A stretch of 46,591 bases of DNA from the NCBI RefSeq assembly GCF_000498095.1, contig NZ_AUTQ01000275.1, forward strand, positions 1 to 46,591, in the 5' to 3' direction. The notes beneath the pieces were generated by a model. It saw only the letters and a list, made by a program, of their open reading frames with translations, was not told the DNA's origin and ran no database searches. Position numbers and translations under genes: made by a program. The first letter of the stretch is position 1. Each line of letters opens with the position of its first letter. This DNA is from Pseudoalteromonas sp. TB64. GTDB lineage: Bacteria > Pseudomonadota > Gammaproteobacteria > Enterobacterales > Alteromonadaceae. Positions 23,178 to 32,403 of this stretch are shown piece after piece.

Positions 23178-23822
23178 ATGAGAACTTTAGTGACACGAAC
23201 TACTATTATAGCCATTGCGGGCGCATCGGCGTCGGGCAAATCTCTTTTTAGCCAAACAATTTACAATGAACTGGTTAATGAGCTTGAACCAGGCGCTATC
23301 GCCATTATTGAAGAAGATGCTTATTACAAGGATCAGTCGCATTTGCCGATGGCTCATCGTACGCAAACAAATTACGACCATCCAGATGCATTTGAACACG
23401 CGCTAATGCTTGAGCATTTAACGCAACTTCGTTGTGGTAACTCAGTTGAAGTACCAACTTATGATTATGCACAGCACACACGTAGCGCAACTACACGTCG
23501 AGTGCCTGCTGCTAAAATACTCATTGTTGAAGGTATTTTACTATTGAGTGATAAAGCGCTTAATAAAGAATTTGATATTAAGGTGTTTATAGACACACCT
23601 TTAGATATTTGTTTAATGCGTCGTATGCAACGTGATATGGAACAACGAGGCAGAACATTACAATCTGTTGTTGAGCAGTATCAAGCAACTGTTAGACCGA
23701 TGTTTTATCAATTCATTGAGCCTTCTAAGCATAACGCTGATTTAGTTGTGACTCGAGGCGGCATGAACCGCGTTGCGATTGATATAATAAAAAGTAAAAT
23801 TAAATATTTACTACAAGAATAA
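23178..23822 (+). CDS. udk: Uridine kinase
   Basis: Phosphorylates uridine and cytidine in pyrimidine salvage. The P-loop is [31 protein letters not shown] and VEGILLL follow, and [17 protein letters not shown] is the lid and phosphate region. The sequence aligns with E. coli Udk throughout (about 213 residues). The ATG at 23178 is taken; a GTG two codons upstream (23172) and a GTG at 23190 are alternatives, and none has a strong ribosome site. It is followed after 17 bases by the nucleoside transporter. Confidence 0.95.
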   Translation: MRTLVTRTTIIAIAGASASGKSLFSQTIYNELVNELEPGAIAIIEEDAYYKDQSHLPMAHRTQTNYDHPDAFEHALMLEHLTQLRCGNSVEVPTYDYAQHTRSATTRRVPAAKILIVEGILLLSDKALNKEFDIKVFIDTPLDICLMRRMQRDMEQRGRTLQSVVEQYQATVRPMFYQFIEPSKHNADLVVTRGGMNRVAIDIIKSKIKYLLQE

Positions 23823-23839
23823 CAACGGGAAACATTTGT

Positions 23840-25066
23840 ATGACAACATTTATGAGCTTAGTAGGCATGTGTGTGCTACTAAGCATTGCCTTTGCTGCGT
23901 CAACTAATCGCAAGGCAATTAATTTAAGAACCGTTGGTATAGCGTTTGCTCTGCAAGTTATCATTGGCGGTTTTGTACTGTTTTTTGAAGCAGGCAAAGA
24001 TGTATTAACAAGTGTATCGAAAGGCGTTTCATCCGTAATTGGTTATGCTAATGATGGTATTGGGTTTTTATTTGGTCCACTCGCCTCACAAGACACATTA
24101 GGTTTTATTTTTGCAATTCAAGTTTTGCCCGTTATCGTGTTTTTCTCAGCGCTTGTTGCTGTGTTATATCACCTTGGCATTATGGATTGGATAATTAGGA
24201 TTTTAGGCGGTGGTTTACAAAAATTATTGAAGACCTCTCGCACAGAATCGCTTTCAGCAACGGCAAATATTTTTGTTGGCCAAACTGAAGCACCGTTAAT
24301 AGTTAAGCCATTTATAGCAACGATGACAAAATCGGAATTGTTTGCAGTAATGGTAGGTGGCTTAGCCACTGTAGCAGGCTCTGTAATGGCCGGTTACGTA
24401 ATTATTGGCGTAGATCTTAAGTATTTAATAGCAGCGAGCTTTATGGCTGCACCAGGTGGTTTCTTAATGGCAAAAATGATTGTGCCAGAAACTGAAACGC
24501 CTAGAGATAACTTAGCTGATTTAGATTTAGATGACGAAGATAAGCCTGTAAATGTAATTGATGCAGCTGCATCAGGTGCTGCAAACGGTATGCATTTAGC
24601 ACTTAATGTAGGTGCAATGTTACTTGCTTTTGTAGCGCTAATTGCACTATTAAACGGTTTATTAGGCGGTATTGGCGGGTGGTTTGATTACCCAACATTA
24701 ACGCTTCAAGAAATATTAGGTTATGTATTTGCTCCAGTTGCATGGTTACTAGGTGTGCCATGGGATGAAGCAATTATAGCCGGCAGCTTTATTGGTCAAA
24801 AGATAGTAGTAAACGAGTTTGTTGCTTACTTAGACTTTATAAATTATCGCGATACGTTAAGTGCACACACGCAAGCAATTGTTACTTTTGCTTTATGTGG
24901 ATTTGCTAACTTATCATCGATAGCCATTTTACTAGGTGGGTTAGGCGGTATGGCGCCTAGCAGGCGGAAGGATATCGCACGCTTAGGGCTCAGAGCAGTG
25001 TTAGCAGGATCTATGGCTAACCTTATGAGCGCAGCAATTGCTGGGTTTTTCCTCTCGCTAGCTTAG
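23840..25066 (+). CDS. nupC: Concentrative (CNT) nucleoside transporter
   Basis: A 408-residue inner-membrane protein of the NupC/CNT family, importing nucleosides with Na+ or H+. About ten hydrophobic segments are visible. Family signatures are [46 protein letters not shown] and [20 protein letters not shown], which form the substrate and cation sites. Residues 220-235 form an acidic loop ([12 protein letters not shown] type). It is co-transcribed with udk, so uptake and phosphorylation are paired, opposite to the deoBD catabolic pair. Confidence 0.93.
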   Translation: MTTFMSLVGMCVLLSIAFAASTNRKAINLRTVGIAFALQVIIGGFVLFFEAGKDVLTSVSKGVSSVIGYANDGIGFLFGPLASQDTLGFIFAIQVLPVIVFFSALVAVLYHLGIMDWIIRILGGGLQKLLKTSRTESLSATANIFVGQTEAPLIVKPFIATMTKSELFAVMVGGLATVAGSVMAGYVIIGVDLKYLIAASFMAAPGGFLMAKMIVPETETPRDNLADLDLDDEDKPVNVIDAAASGAANGMHLALNVGAMLLAFVALIALLNGLLGGIGGWFDYPTLTLQEILGYVFAPVAWLLGVPWDEAIIAGSFIGQKIVVNEFVAYLDFINYRDTLSAHTQAIVTFALCGFANLSSIAILLGGLGGMAPSRRKDIARLGLRAVLAGSMANLMSAAIAGFFLSLA

Positions 25067-25158
25067 AAACTTATTGAGACGAATATACCGGTGTTGCAAA
25101 ACAATAGGATAGTACTTTAAGGGGTTAAAGCACTATCTGATTTGAACGATACTTCACC

Positions 25159-25180
25159 AAGGGCCGCAAGGCCCTTTTAT
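25159..25180 (+). terminator. Rho-independent terminator of udk-nupC
   Basis: AAGGGCC-gcaa-GGCCCTT followed by TTAT; about 90 bases after the transporter stop. From here to 25498 the DNA is AT-rich and I see no convincing gene. Confidence 0.8.
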
Positions 25181-25498
25181 CGTTTTAGGACTTTATATTT
25201 TTTAATCTGGACTGTCATAATAATTCGGTCTCAAGCCGCTATTTTCAATGCTAAGTACGTTGAGCCCACTTGTAATCAATCAGCTATTAATGCGAAAACT
25301 CGCTTTGTTGTTACTCATAATTTATTGCTAGAGAAAAATAAATCCAAATATCTACAGTTCAATGTGTTAGTAAATCATCCAACCAAAATTCTGATTCCCT
25401 CAACCTTATCCATTAGTGCTTTATAAATACACTTCTAAAAATTTTTCTTTTTAACTACTCAATTTTGTATTTTCTATATTTTAAGCCACAATTGTATT

Positions 25499-25687
25499 AG
25501 CTTAAAAACAGAATGGGTTCCCTCATTGGGTTATAGTAATTATCAAGAAGCTGAAAAAGATATTAGCAATTATTTGATGAATTATTTGATGAATTATTAT
25601 AACTGGCGCAGGCCACATAGCCATAATCAAATGGTTGCCCCTGCTGTAGCTGAAGAAAAACTTAATTCACTGTCCGGAATTAGTTGA
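25499..25687 (+). pseudogene. 3' end of an IS3-family transposase (OrfB)
   Basis: The 62 codons before TGA read SLKTEWVPSLGYSNYQEAEK, then NYYNWRRPHSHNQ and PAVAEEKLNSLSGIS, the standard C-terminus of IS3-group OrfB integrases. It contains the conserved YNWRRPH but neither the DDE core nor orfA. A short in-frame duplication (NYLM NYLM) is visible. The sequence TGACCACAACA at 25685-25695 is probably the IS right end. The rest of the IS is missing, so a deletion followed insertion. Confidence 0.75.
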
Positions 25688-25696
25688 CCACAACAT

Positions 25697-26272
25697 ACCG
25701 AGTTTATTAGGGATATATTCGCTGAAGCAGATCTCATCCCTAATATTCAAATGTACCCTTGGGCGCGTGCCTATAAAGTAGCGAAAGAGAGAGAAAATAC
25801 GTTTATATATAGCCTAGCACGCACTCCTGAGCGCGAGAATACTTTTCATTGGATTGCAGCTGTAGGAAAGTTTGAATTGGGCTTTATAGGGCTTACAGAG
25901 CGTACTGATATTATTATTGAAAATAACGATCAAGCAAAAAATTACAAAATTGCGATGCAACGCAATGATTTTTCAACACAAATACTTTTAAAACTGGGAT
26001 TTGAAGCAGTGCTTACGAGCGACATTCAAAAATCATATGATTTACTACTCGCTAAAAAAGTAGATTTGATTGTGGACGACCCTCTGTATATGCAGCAAAT
26101 GAGCGACTACTTAGAGCTTAAACCTGAATATTTACATTTTATTTATAAAATAGATGCGCTAACGGTAGAAGCTTATTTAGCTACAAATAAAAAAACAGAT
26201 CCCGAATTAATTAAAGCGCTAAAGCGCGCTTATTTAAAAATAAAAACCGTAAAAGGGTTGCCTTACGGGTAA
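25697..26272 (+). pseudogene. Solute-binding protein (family 3), N-terminus lost to the IS
   Basis: The frame is open from the IS edge (TEFIRDIFAEADLIPNIQMY) through a possible internal start at 25751. It covers PWARAYKVA, RTPERENTFHWIAAVG, the second lobe and the C-terminus. The signal peptide and first ~50 residues are absent, so no functional secreted protein can be made. It is related to the intact gene at 11687 and converges tail to tail with another broken one, 6 bases away. Confidence 0.75.
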
Positions 26273-26278
26273 TTTAAA

Positions 26279-27045
26279 TTAGTTATAATATACATAGCGG
26301 TGTATATAAAGATCAAAATCATCTTGGCTTTTTAAGTCAATATAAGCTTGTTCAAAACGCTTAACTATACGTCTTGGTACAGATTTATTAAATGCTAAAT
26401 AGTTACCTGAAAGCTCATTTACAGGGAGTTCAAGTAACTTAACCACATCTTCTACTTTATAACCAAAAGGTTTAAGGTTTAAGTTTTGAGTTTATTGTAA
26501 ACTCAGAGCCTAAAATCAAATCAATGCGTTTATTAAAAAACAAGCTCATATATTGTTGTTCTTCACCAAAAGTAAGTAAATTATTATCCGCAGAAAAACC
26601 TATTTTATTTACTAACGATTCGTAAATATCGCCTCGAATAACACCTAGCGAATAATTTTTTGCATCGCTTAGGCTGTTCATTGTTAGTTTTTTATTGGTT
26701 TTAAGTTTATAAAAAAAGGTCTTACTAGACACCAACGGACCTATCCAGTTAAACATAGAATCGCGGGCTTTATTTTTAGCTATAGACACAATGGCAGAAT
26801 TAGCCTTTTTTTTGCACAGAACTGTAGGCACGCTTCCAAGGCACCTGTTTAAACTGGCAGTTTATTTTAGCCTTAACACAAAGGGTTTTTACAATATCGG
26901 TATTAATACCGACAAACTGATCTTCATTATTTTTAAAATTATAAGGAGGGAACTGATCTGTATAAATAACAAGCTTAAAGTCGTCGGCATAAGAGGCATG
27001 ACTAGCAAATAAAAAGGCTAATACTAAACTGGATTTTAAAATAAG
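26279..27045 (-). pseudogene. Solute-binding protein (family 3) with two frameshifts and no clear start
   Basis: Read on the minus strand, LVLAFLFASHASYADDFKLV (signal peptide and cleavage) leads into FPPYNFKNNEDQFVGIN and VPWKRAYSSVQKK. At a run of eight A (near 26810) the frame shifts by one; the next segment NSAIVSIAKNKARDSMFNW runs to near 26475. There, a repeated AAACCTT causes a second shift, and FGYKVEDVVKLLELPVNELS continues to YVYYN and stop. No ATG/GTG/TTG precedes the signal peptide in frame. It is a decayed paralogue of the neighbouring binding protein. Confidence 0.78.
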
Positions 27046-27113
27046 AGTACTGCCTAATTAACTACTGTTCTTAAATAATAGGCATCGCTAGCTAACAGTC
27101 AAATTTTAGATAC

Positions 27114-27140
27114 AAAAAAAGCGCCTTAAGCGCTTTTTTT
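27114..27140 (-). terminator. Bidirectional rho-independent terminator after the cold-shock gene
   Basis: AAAAAAAGCGC-cttaa-GCGCTTTTTTT: symmetric, with T-runs on both strands, 22 bases past the csp stop. Confidence 0.88.
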
Positions 27141-27162
27141 CAATTTTACTTAAAAAGTAAAA

Positions 27163-27372
27163 TTATACAGCTGTGATGTTATCAGCTTGTGGACCTTTTT
27201 GACCTTGTGAAAGAGTAAACTCTACACGTTGGCCTTCAGCTAAAGTTTTGAAACCTTCGCTTTTGATTGCTGAGAAATGTGCGAAAACGTCTGGACCATT
27301 TTCTTGCTCGATGAAACCAAAACCTTTAGACTCATTAAACCACTTAACTGTACCTGATACGATGTTAGACAT
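27163..27372 (-). CDS. CspA-family cold-shock protein
   Basis: A single cold-shock domain of 69 residues that binds single-stranded RNA and DNA. RNP1 is KGFGFIEQ and RNP2 is VFAHFSAI; the N-terminal [13 protein letters not shown] is canonical. The ATG at 27372 has AGGA upstream and is the family's usual start; the open frame upstream is leader. A strong promoter at 27533-27560 implies a 5' untranslated region of about 150 bases, as in thermosensing cspA leaders. Which paralogue this is cannot be told. Confidence 0.95.
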   Translation of the reverse strand: MSNIVSGTVKWFNESKGFGFIEQENGPDVFAHFSAIKSEGFKTLAEGQRVEFTLSQGQKGPQADNITAV

Positions 27373-27532
27373 TGTAATATCCTGATATAAAATAAAAAAT
27401 ATGCTCATATGAGCGGGTGTAGCAAAAAATGAGATGGTACTTTAAAAACTTCAGGACGGTACTACAAGTATTACTTATACAACATCGAAATGGAGATTTA
27501 TAGCTTACATGCTTTCTTTCTAGCTGCGGCTT

Positions 27533-27560
27533 ACTATATAGAGTTTAAAACCTATGTCAA
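27533..27560 (-). promoter_or_regulatory. Strong sigma-70 promoter of the cold-shock gene
   Basis: On the minus strand a perfect TTGACA (27560-27555), a 16-base spacer and TATAGT (27538-27533). The predicted start near 27526 leaves a leader of about 154 bases before the csp ATG. Confidence 0.7.
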
Positions 27561-27619
27561 GTAGTTATCGATTGTATTTATACTTAACTTGGGTTTAATT
27601 ATTTAGTATTCGTTGATAC

Positions 27620-27887
27620 TAGGGCGTGTTGACCTTTGGTGGTTTAATTTGCAGCAGTATGTTTGGTATTTAAGCAAGGCAGAGCCTATGTAGTGTGGTT
27701 GTTCCCCATAAATAGGCGATAACGCAGCATAAAGACCAAACATGCGCTGCCCAAAGGGTTCTTCCTAGGGGCTATTTACTCTTTGTTGCTCGATTTTTAC
27801 TTAGTCCACTAGGTTACAAACCTCACGCCGCGATTAAATCGCCCCTAGATTGAACAAATTTTAATCCACAAAGGTCAACACGCCCTA
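27620..27887. mobile_element. MITE with ends matching the IS427-group element at the window start
   Basis: A non-coding 268-bp element. The terminal inverted repeats GGGCGTGTTGACCTTTG (27622-27638) and its exact complement (27869-27885) are each flanked by TA. The ends differ from the right end of the IS at 3-880 by a single base. The interior has no frame, so it probably moves with a transposase supplied in trans. It separates the csp promoter from the outer-membrane gene. Confidence 0.8.
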
Positions 27888-27908
27888 GTAAGTTATTTAA
27901 GTTTTATA

Positions 27909-28622
27909 TTAAAACTCAAACTCCAAAGCCAGTCTAAAGCTGTGATTCTTTTCAGACTGGCTTACCTCTGTAATAAATCCCGCTTCCCATTTTAATTGCT
28001 TTTGCCCTTCAAAACGATACAAACCTATAAACCCGGGGCCAATACCAAAAAAATCTTCGCCAACATAAACTTCAACTGCAGGCTGAAAAGCAGAACGATA
28101 ACGGTAGCGATACTGCGCTCTGAATTCGGTTTCCCATTCGTTTTGAATGTCTTGTCCCCATTCGTATACTAAAAAAGCATTCATTGTTAGGCTTGTTTTA
28201 CCAAACTCTTTTTCGAGTACAAAACCTGATGTTGCCTCATATACGTCTTCGTTATGCTTTTTTTCAAGCTCGAACAATGCGCCCCAGTCAGCCCATAGTT
28301 TACCTTGCTCTATTAATTGCCAACGAAGCTCTATCTCATAAGCTTTGAGTCCAAAATCGCCGTTATCATCGCGCTCACCGACAATAAATCCTTCCACTGC
28401 TATTGTATCGCTAATAGCACCACCACCACCCAAACGCTGTGCTAAAATATTACCACTATCGGTTTGGTGCGACACTAATCGCCATTCAAACTCACGCTCA
28501 AAAGGTAAAACATATGGGTGGTATACTTTATCAACAACTATGCCGTCGGCGTTTGCATGCTTTGTCAAAAGTAAACAAAAAGCAATGAAGGCTATGTTTA
28601 AGCAATATTTAATTACTTTCAT
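27909..28622 (-). CDS. Outer-membrane beta-barrel-like protein, last gene of the ten-gene unit
   Basis: A 237-residue protein with signal peptide (IAFIAFCLLLTKHANA). The mature part is alternating strands rich in Trp, Tyr and Phe with Glu/Lys (AYEIELRWQLIEQGKLWADW, FRAQYRYRYRSAFQPAVEVY) and ends in ALEFEF, a terminal phenylalanine typical of barrels inserted by BAM. Its ATG overlaps the permease stop (ATGA). No family name is recognised. In this operon it could be the outer-membrane path or sensor for the ligand handled by the cupredoxin and permease. Confidence 0.65.
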   Translation of the reverse strand: MKVIKYCLNIAFIAFCLLLTKHANADGIVVDKVYHPYVLPFEREFEWRLVSHQTDSGNILAQRLGGGGAISDTIAVEGFIVGERDDNGDFGLKAYEIELRWQLIEQGKLWADWGALFELEKKHNEDVYEATSGFVLEKEFGKTSLTMNAFLVYEWGQDIQNEWETEFRAQYRYRYRSAFQPAVEVYVGEDFFGIGPGFIGLYRFEGQKQLKWEAGFITEVSQSEKNHSFRLALEFEF

Positions 28623-29359
28623 ACACGTTCCTTAGTTAATGAAGTGGGTATAAAAGAACACAGAAATAAAAATAATGCGCTACTTATACTGTAGGTAAGA
28701 ACGCTTAATAAATTAGGGGTTGCTTCGTAGCCTATTAACGCACGTAGCACTCTACCTAACTCTGAATTTTCGGTTAGTAAATCGCGTAAATCCCAAACGG
28801 TTGCTGTATTTGCAATTAAATCGACTTGACTGGCCAAATCAAGCGCAACAAGAAGCTTAGCGGCACTATTTAAGGCAAGTAGTATTAAAAGGGGCTTTAC
28901 CCCAAAGCGATATTTAATACTCGTCATTAGAAAATACAGTAAGATGCTAAAACTTAGACATATTCCTATCCCTAAAAATGTACCTATAAATAAGCTCTGC
29001 CCCACTTCGCTATTTTGCCAAAAACTAGTAAGGTAAATTATGTAGTGGCTTAAATACAGGGTCATAGCACTAATAATCGCAATACAAAATGCTACCGCTT
29101 TTTGTTTTATTGCAAACACTAACGCAGCAAAAAAGATGATGATGCACAACCCTATTTGTGAATATTCTAAACCTTGATGATCAAACCACTGGCTTACCCA
29201 CGATGCGCTTTGCATATACAAAAACGACATAACGGTACCAATAATAAGTGCTAACAATACTTTGCGTGTATATTGTTTATCGAGTACCTGTAGCAGTACT
29301 AATAAAATAGCCACTGGTAGTAATTGATTAAGGCTCATTACTAAACTAGTTATCAACAT
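28619..29359 (-). CDS. FTR1-like membrane permease lacking REXXE motifs
   Basis: The start at 29359 is chosen because AAGGTGATC precedes the ATG and it overlaps the cupredoxin end by 14 bases; the frame is open 24 codons upstream. It has 246 residues with seven hydrophobic segments. The C-terminal third (TATVWDLRDLLTENSELGRV, then IGYEATPNLLSVLTY) matches the C-terminus of FTR1/EfeU ferric permeases. The two iron-binding REXXE motifs are absent: the first position reads MSLNQLLPVAIL and the second SHYIIYLTSF. It probably transports or senses something other than, or in a different way from, Fe(III). The EfeO-like cupredoxin partner is directly upstream. Confidence 0.62.
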   Translation of the reverse strand: MLITSLVMSLNQLLPVAILLVLLQVLDKQYTRKVLLALIIGTVMSFLYMQSASWVSQWFDHQGLEYSQIGLCIIIFFAALVFAIKQKAVAFCIAIISAMTLYLSHYIIYLTSFWQNSEVGQSLFIGTFLGIGICLSFSILLYFLMTSIKYRFGVKPLLILLALNSAAKLLVALDLASQVDLIANTATVWDLRDLLTENSELGRVLRALIGYEATPNLLSVLTYSISSALFLFLCSFIPTSLTKERV

Positions 29360-29699
29360 TTTGATCACCTTTGTCAGTAGCAATAACCACTCCTCGTGCT
29401 GTGTTTGGTGAAAATTCACCAAAAAAATCATACCGTCCTTTACTCAACGGACCGATATAAATAATGCTTTTACGATTTGGGTAGAGTACTTTTTCTCTAT
29501 TTAGATCAAAGCTGTCAAACTCTTCAGGGGTACTGTCTTGATTTTCGATTAATAATTTTACTTTTTGATTAGTCGGAATAATTATTTGCGAGGGGTAAAA
29601 CAAATGATCTTTTAAAATAATAAGGTACTCTTTACTCGCCGCGTTAAACGACAAAAATAGTAAACAACAAATAAATTGATTGAATAAGCGTTTAGTCAC
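29346..29699 (-). CDS. EfeO-type periplasmic cupredoxin
   Basis: A 117-residue secreted protein with signal peptide (FICCLLFLSFNAASKEY). The single cupredoxin_1 domain has YPSQIIIPTNQKVKLLIENQ, then EEFDSFDLNREK and IGPLSKGRYDFFGEF, the pattern of the N-terminal domain of EfeO, partner of EfeU/FTR1. The classic blue-copper Cys-His-Met set is not visible, as in EfeO. The start is a GTG at 29699 with AGGAG upstream, overlapping the end of the kinase gene by 8 bases. It likely presents a metal or electron to the permease. Confidence 0.75.
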   Translation of the reverse strand: MTKRLFNQFICCLLFLSFNAASKEYLIILKDHLFYPSQIIIPTNQKVKLLIENQDSTPEEFDSFDLNREKVLYPNRKSIIYIGPLSKGRYDFFGEFSPNTARGVVIATDKGDQNVDN

Positions 29700-31029
29700 T
29701 TTTTACTCCTGTAAAAGTAACCTTAACGGTCAGTCCACCTAAATGGCTATTTGCTAAATGAATACTTGCGCCATAAATAGCAATTATATGTTGAACAATC
29801 GCCATACCTAAACCCGCGCCCTGCTCGCCTGATGGATGCTGGTCGCCACCCACTCTATAAAAACGATTAAATACACGCTCTTTTTGGGCGTTTGTCATCC
29901 CAGGGCCTGAATCGTCAATTTGCCAGCTATATTGGTTATTATTACACGCTAACTTAATTGTAATTTTTCCCTTTGTTGGGGTGTATTTTATAGCGTTACT
30001 TAATAAGTTTGAAATTAGTGTTGTTAACGTAAACTCATCGCCGTTAATTATAAAGTCATCACCTTCGAGGCTAATATTTTGATCTTTTTCATCAATTTTT
30101 TCATATAATTCGCTCACCGCTTGCTGAGTTATTGTTAACAAAGATTGTTCACTAAATTGCTTTTGCCACTGCTCTGGTTGAGTGCGACCTAAAATTAGCA
30201 TTTGCTCAACAATATTACTCAAACGATTTATGCCTTGCGACATAGCGTGTAATTCTTGGTTTTGTTTATGTGTATTTACGTACTCGTCTTCAAGGTACTG
30301 CTTTGCTAGATTATGAACATTTATTTTTAAACTACTCAAAGGGGTACGAAGTTCATGTGCGGCATCAGAGGCAAAAAAACGTTCTCGTAAATAGGCGGTT
30401 TCTACACGTTTAAATAAATCGTTTAGGCGGTTTATAACCGGCTTTATTTCTTCGTCGGTCACTTGCCAATTAATAGGCGTAAAATCGTTAGCCTGGCGAA
30501 CCGCTAATTGCTTAGACAGTCGAGTAAGGGGAGCTAATGCATATTTAACAAAAAAGCTAATAAAAACAGCCAGTAAAGGTACTGCCCATAACATGGGTAA
30601 CATAGCCGATAGAATAACCGCCTCAGCGAGTTCAAAACGTTTTGAAATAGGCTCTGCTATTATTACTTTACGTGTTTGTTTATTTAATACAAATACACGC
30701 ATACGCTGCCCTGCAATATTAGCGGTTTGAAAACCATCATCAAAATGCGTTTGCAGATTAGATAAAAACAATGATCCGCTCAATAATTTATCTTCCTGCC
30801 AAATTTGGTACACCAGTTGTGAGCTATCATTACTTAGCTGAACAGCATTGGTTGTTATTGATAATGGTTGTTCAATTAATACGCCTGCGACTATTTTAAG
30901 TTCGTCATCAAGTAAGTTTTCACCGTGGTTCATACTTTTTTGATAGCCTTTAACTAATGCTAAAAAACAAGTGAGCACCATCATAGAAAGTAAAATAAGA
31001 GTAAGGCGTTTACGAATAGACATTTTCAA
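29692..31029 (-). CDS. QseC/PmrB-like sensor histidine kinase
   Basis: A 445-residue inner-membrane kinase. It has a membrane segment at about 10-27, a periplasmic sensor of about 110 residues, a second membrane segment (about 140-165), and a HAMP-like stretch. The H box is SDAAHELRTPLSSL (H225), followed by an N box with SNLLSNAIKYTP and glycine boxes DDSGPGM and GAGLGMAIV. All catalytic motifs are intact. It follows its cognate regulator by 20 bases and runs into the cupredoxin gene. The sensor domain contains no recognised ligand motif; in context a metal or the product of the upstream enzymes is plausible. Confidence 0.88.
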   Translation of the reverse strand: MKMSIRKRLTLILLSMMVLTCFLALVKGYQKSMNHGENLLDDELKIVAGVLIEQPLSITTNAVQLSNDSSQLVYQIWQEDKLLSGSLFLSNLQTHFDDGFQTANIAGQRMRVFVLNKQTRKVIIAEPISKRFELAEAVILSAMLPMLWAVPLLAVFISFFVKYALAPLTRLSKQLAVRQANDFTPINWQVTDEEIKPVINRLNDLFKRVETAYLRERFFASDAAHELRTPLSSLKINVHNLAKQYLEDEYVNTHKQNQELHAMSQGINRLSNIVEQMLILGRTQPEQWQKQFSEQSLLTITQQAVSELYEKIDEKDQNISLEGDDFIINGDEFTLTTLISNLLSNAIKYTPTKGKITIKLACNNNQYSWQIDDSGPGMTNAQKERVFNRFYRVGGDQHPSGEQGAGLGMAIVQHIIAIYGASIHLANSHLGGLTVKVTFTGVKSD

Positions 31030-31049
31030 CCTCGAAAGATAAACAGACC

Positions 31050-31709
31050 CTAGCGCTTGCCAACCACGTAGCCAATGCCGCGTAATGTTTTAATAAAATC
31101 GCTAGGAAACTTTTTTCGAAGATGATGAATATGCACCTCAATTGCGTTAGAGCCAACCTCTTCACCCCATTGGTACAATTTATTTTCTAGTTGTTGCTTT
31201 GATTGTACCCGACCTTGATTTTCCATTAATGCTTTTAAAAGCATGTATTCTTTACGCGGTACAGTAAGCGACTGCTCATTTAATATGACAGTATGCGCTG
31301 AGGTATCCATGACAACATCACCACACTGTAACAAACTTGATTGCGTTTGATTAATACGCCGGCTTGCTACACGTAATCGAGCAAACAACTCAGCGGGATC
31401 GAATGGCTTGGCAAGATAATCGTCAGCCCCCATATCAAGCCCTTGTACTTTGTCGTCAATACTACTGCGCGCAGTTAAAATGACGACTGGGATTACTTTT
31501 TTTTGCGATTTAATGTACTTTAAAATTTGCGAACCATCACCATCAGGTAACCCTAAATCGAGTATTACCAGTTCAATTTCACCACTTTCTAAACACTGTA
31601 AAGCGTGTTTAATTGTGCCACTGTGCTCTACGCTGTAACCCTCTTGACGCAAAGAGCGACTAAGCCCTTGCGCCACTAGGTGGTCATCTTCTACCAAAAG
31701 TAAATGCAT
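31050..31709 (-). CDS. OmpR/PmrA-class response regulator
   Basis: Of 219 residues, the receiver domain has the acidic pocket VEDDH (D8, D9), phosphoacceptor D51 in LVILDLGLPDGDG, T79 and K101 in LAKPFDP. A winged-helix output domain follows (PRKEYMLLKALMENQGRVQS, NAIEVHIHHLRKKF, LRGIGYVVGKR). It is of the PmrA/QseB branch, consistent with the PmrA-box-like site upstream of the operon (36030-36046), which suggests autoregulation of the whole unit. Confidence 0.9.
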   Translation of the reverse strand: MHLLLVEDDHLVAQGLSRSLRQEGYSVEHSGTIKHALQCLESGEIELVILDLGLPDGDGSQILKYIKSQKKVIPVVILTARSSIDDKVQGLDMGADDYLAKPFDPAELFARLRVASRRINQTQSSLLQCGDVVMDTSAHTVILNEQSLTVPRKEYMLLKALMENQGRVQSKQQLENKLYQWGEEVGSNAIEVHIHHLRKKFPSDFIKTLRGIGYVVGKR

Positions 31710-31732
31710 GATTTAGCGTATGACCTCTTTTA

Positions 31733-32380
31733 TTATCGCTTTAGTTTCTTTTCAACTTTTACCAGTAACTGGCTAATTGCTTGCTGGCGATATTCATCGG
31801 CTTTAGGACGTGTTTCACGAATACCAGCGGCTTGTGCTACAAGTAAACGCGCTTTTGCCTCTTTGTAGTCGCCCTCGTCATATAGATACTCACCATATAA
31901 GTAGTTAGTATCAATCCCTTCTAGATTAAAAGCGAGTCCTTGTTTGAATAATTTTGCGGCTTTATCGTCATCGCCAAAGCCAATTGGCCAACCAGGAACT
32001 TTACTATACAGCGTTGCAAGGCTTGCATAAGCCGAACCACCTAGCGATGTGCCATCAATTTCTAGTGCTTGCTCAAGCGATGCTTTTGCTTCTTTAGCCA
32101 AACCTAATGCCCCTAACCCGCCTTTTGCCCCTGCAAAGCTAGCTAAAACAATGCCGTGCCAAATATGTGTTTGAGCTGAGTTTGGATAGTTTTTAACAAA
32201 CAGTGCACTTTGTTCGCTCAATTTAGTAAAGGCGTCTAGCTGCGCTTTATCTTCAAGTTCGTAATTTGCCACAGCCCATTGCTTTTGAATTATCGCAAGC
32301 TCTTGAGCCTCATCAGCAAAAACTACAGATGAAAATACACTTGTTAGTATTAAATATACTGCGAAGGTTAATTTGTACAT
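31733..32380 (-). CDS. Periplasmic TatT-like TPR protein
   Basis: A 215-residue exported protein with signal peptide (VYLILTSVFSSVVFADE). The rest is helical repeats resembling the TRAP-associated TatT family: HIWHGIVLASFAGAKGGLGA, YSKVPGWPIGFGDDDKAAKL and NYLYGEYLYDEGDYKEAKAR. It probably acts as a small-ligand-binding or assembly scaffold in the periplasm. It lies between the oxidoreductase genes and the two-component genes, 23 bases from each. Confidence 0.68.
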   Translation of the reverse strand: MYKLTFAVYLILTSVFSSVVFADEAQELAIIQKQWAVANYELEDKAQLDAFTKLSEQSALFVKNYPNSAQTHIWHGIVLASFAGAKGGLGALGLAKEAKASLEQALEIDGTSLGGSAYASLATLYSKVPGWPIGFGDDDKAAKLFKQGLAFNLEGIDTNYLYGEYLYDEGDYKEAKARLLVAQAAGIRETRPKADEYRQQAISQLLVKVEKKLKR

Positions 32381-32403
32381 AGTATTATCCTCAATATTTT
32401 TTG

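Noticed and set aside
25142..25426. Plus-strand open frame of 94 codons
   Set aside because: It begins upstream of and reads through the transporter's terminator, with no coding style or recognised motif.
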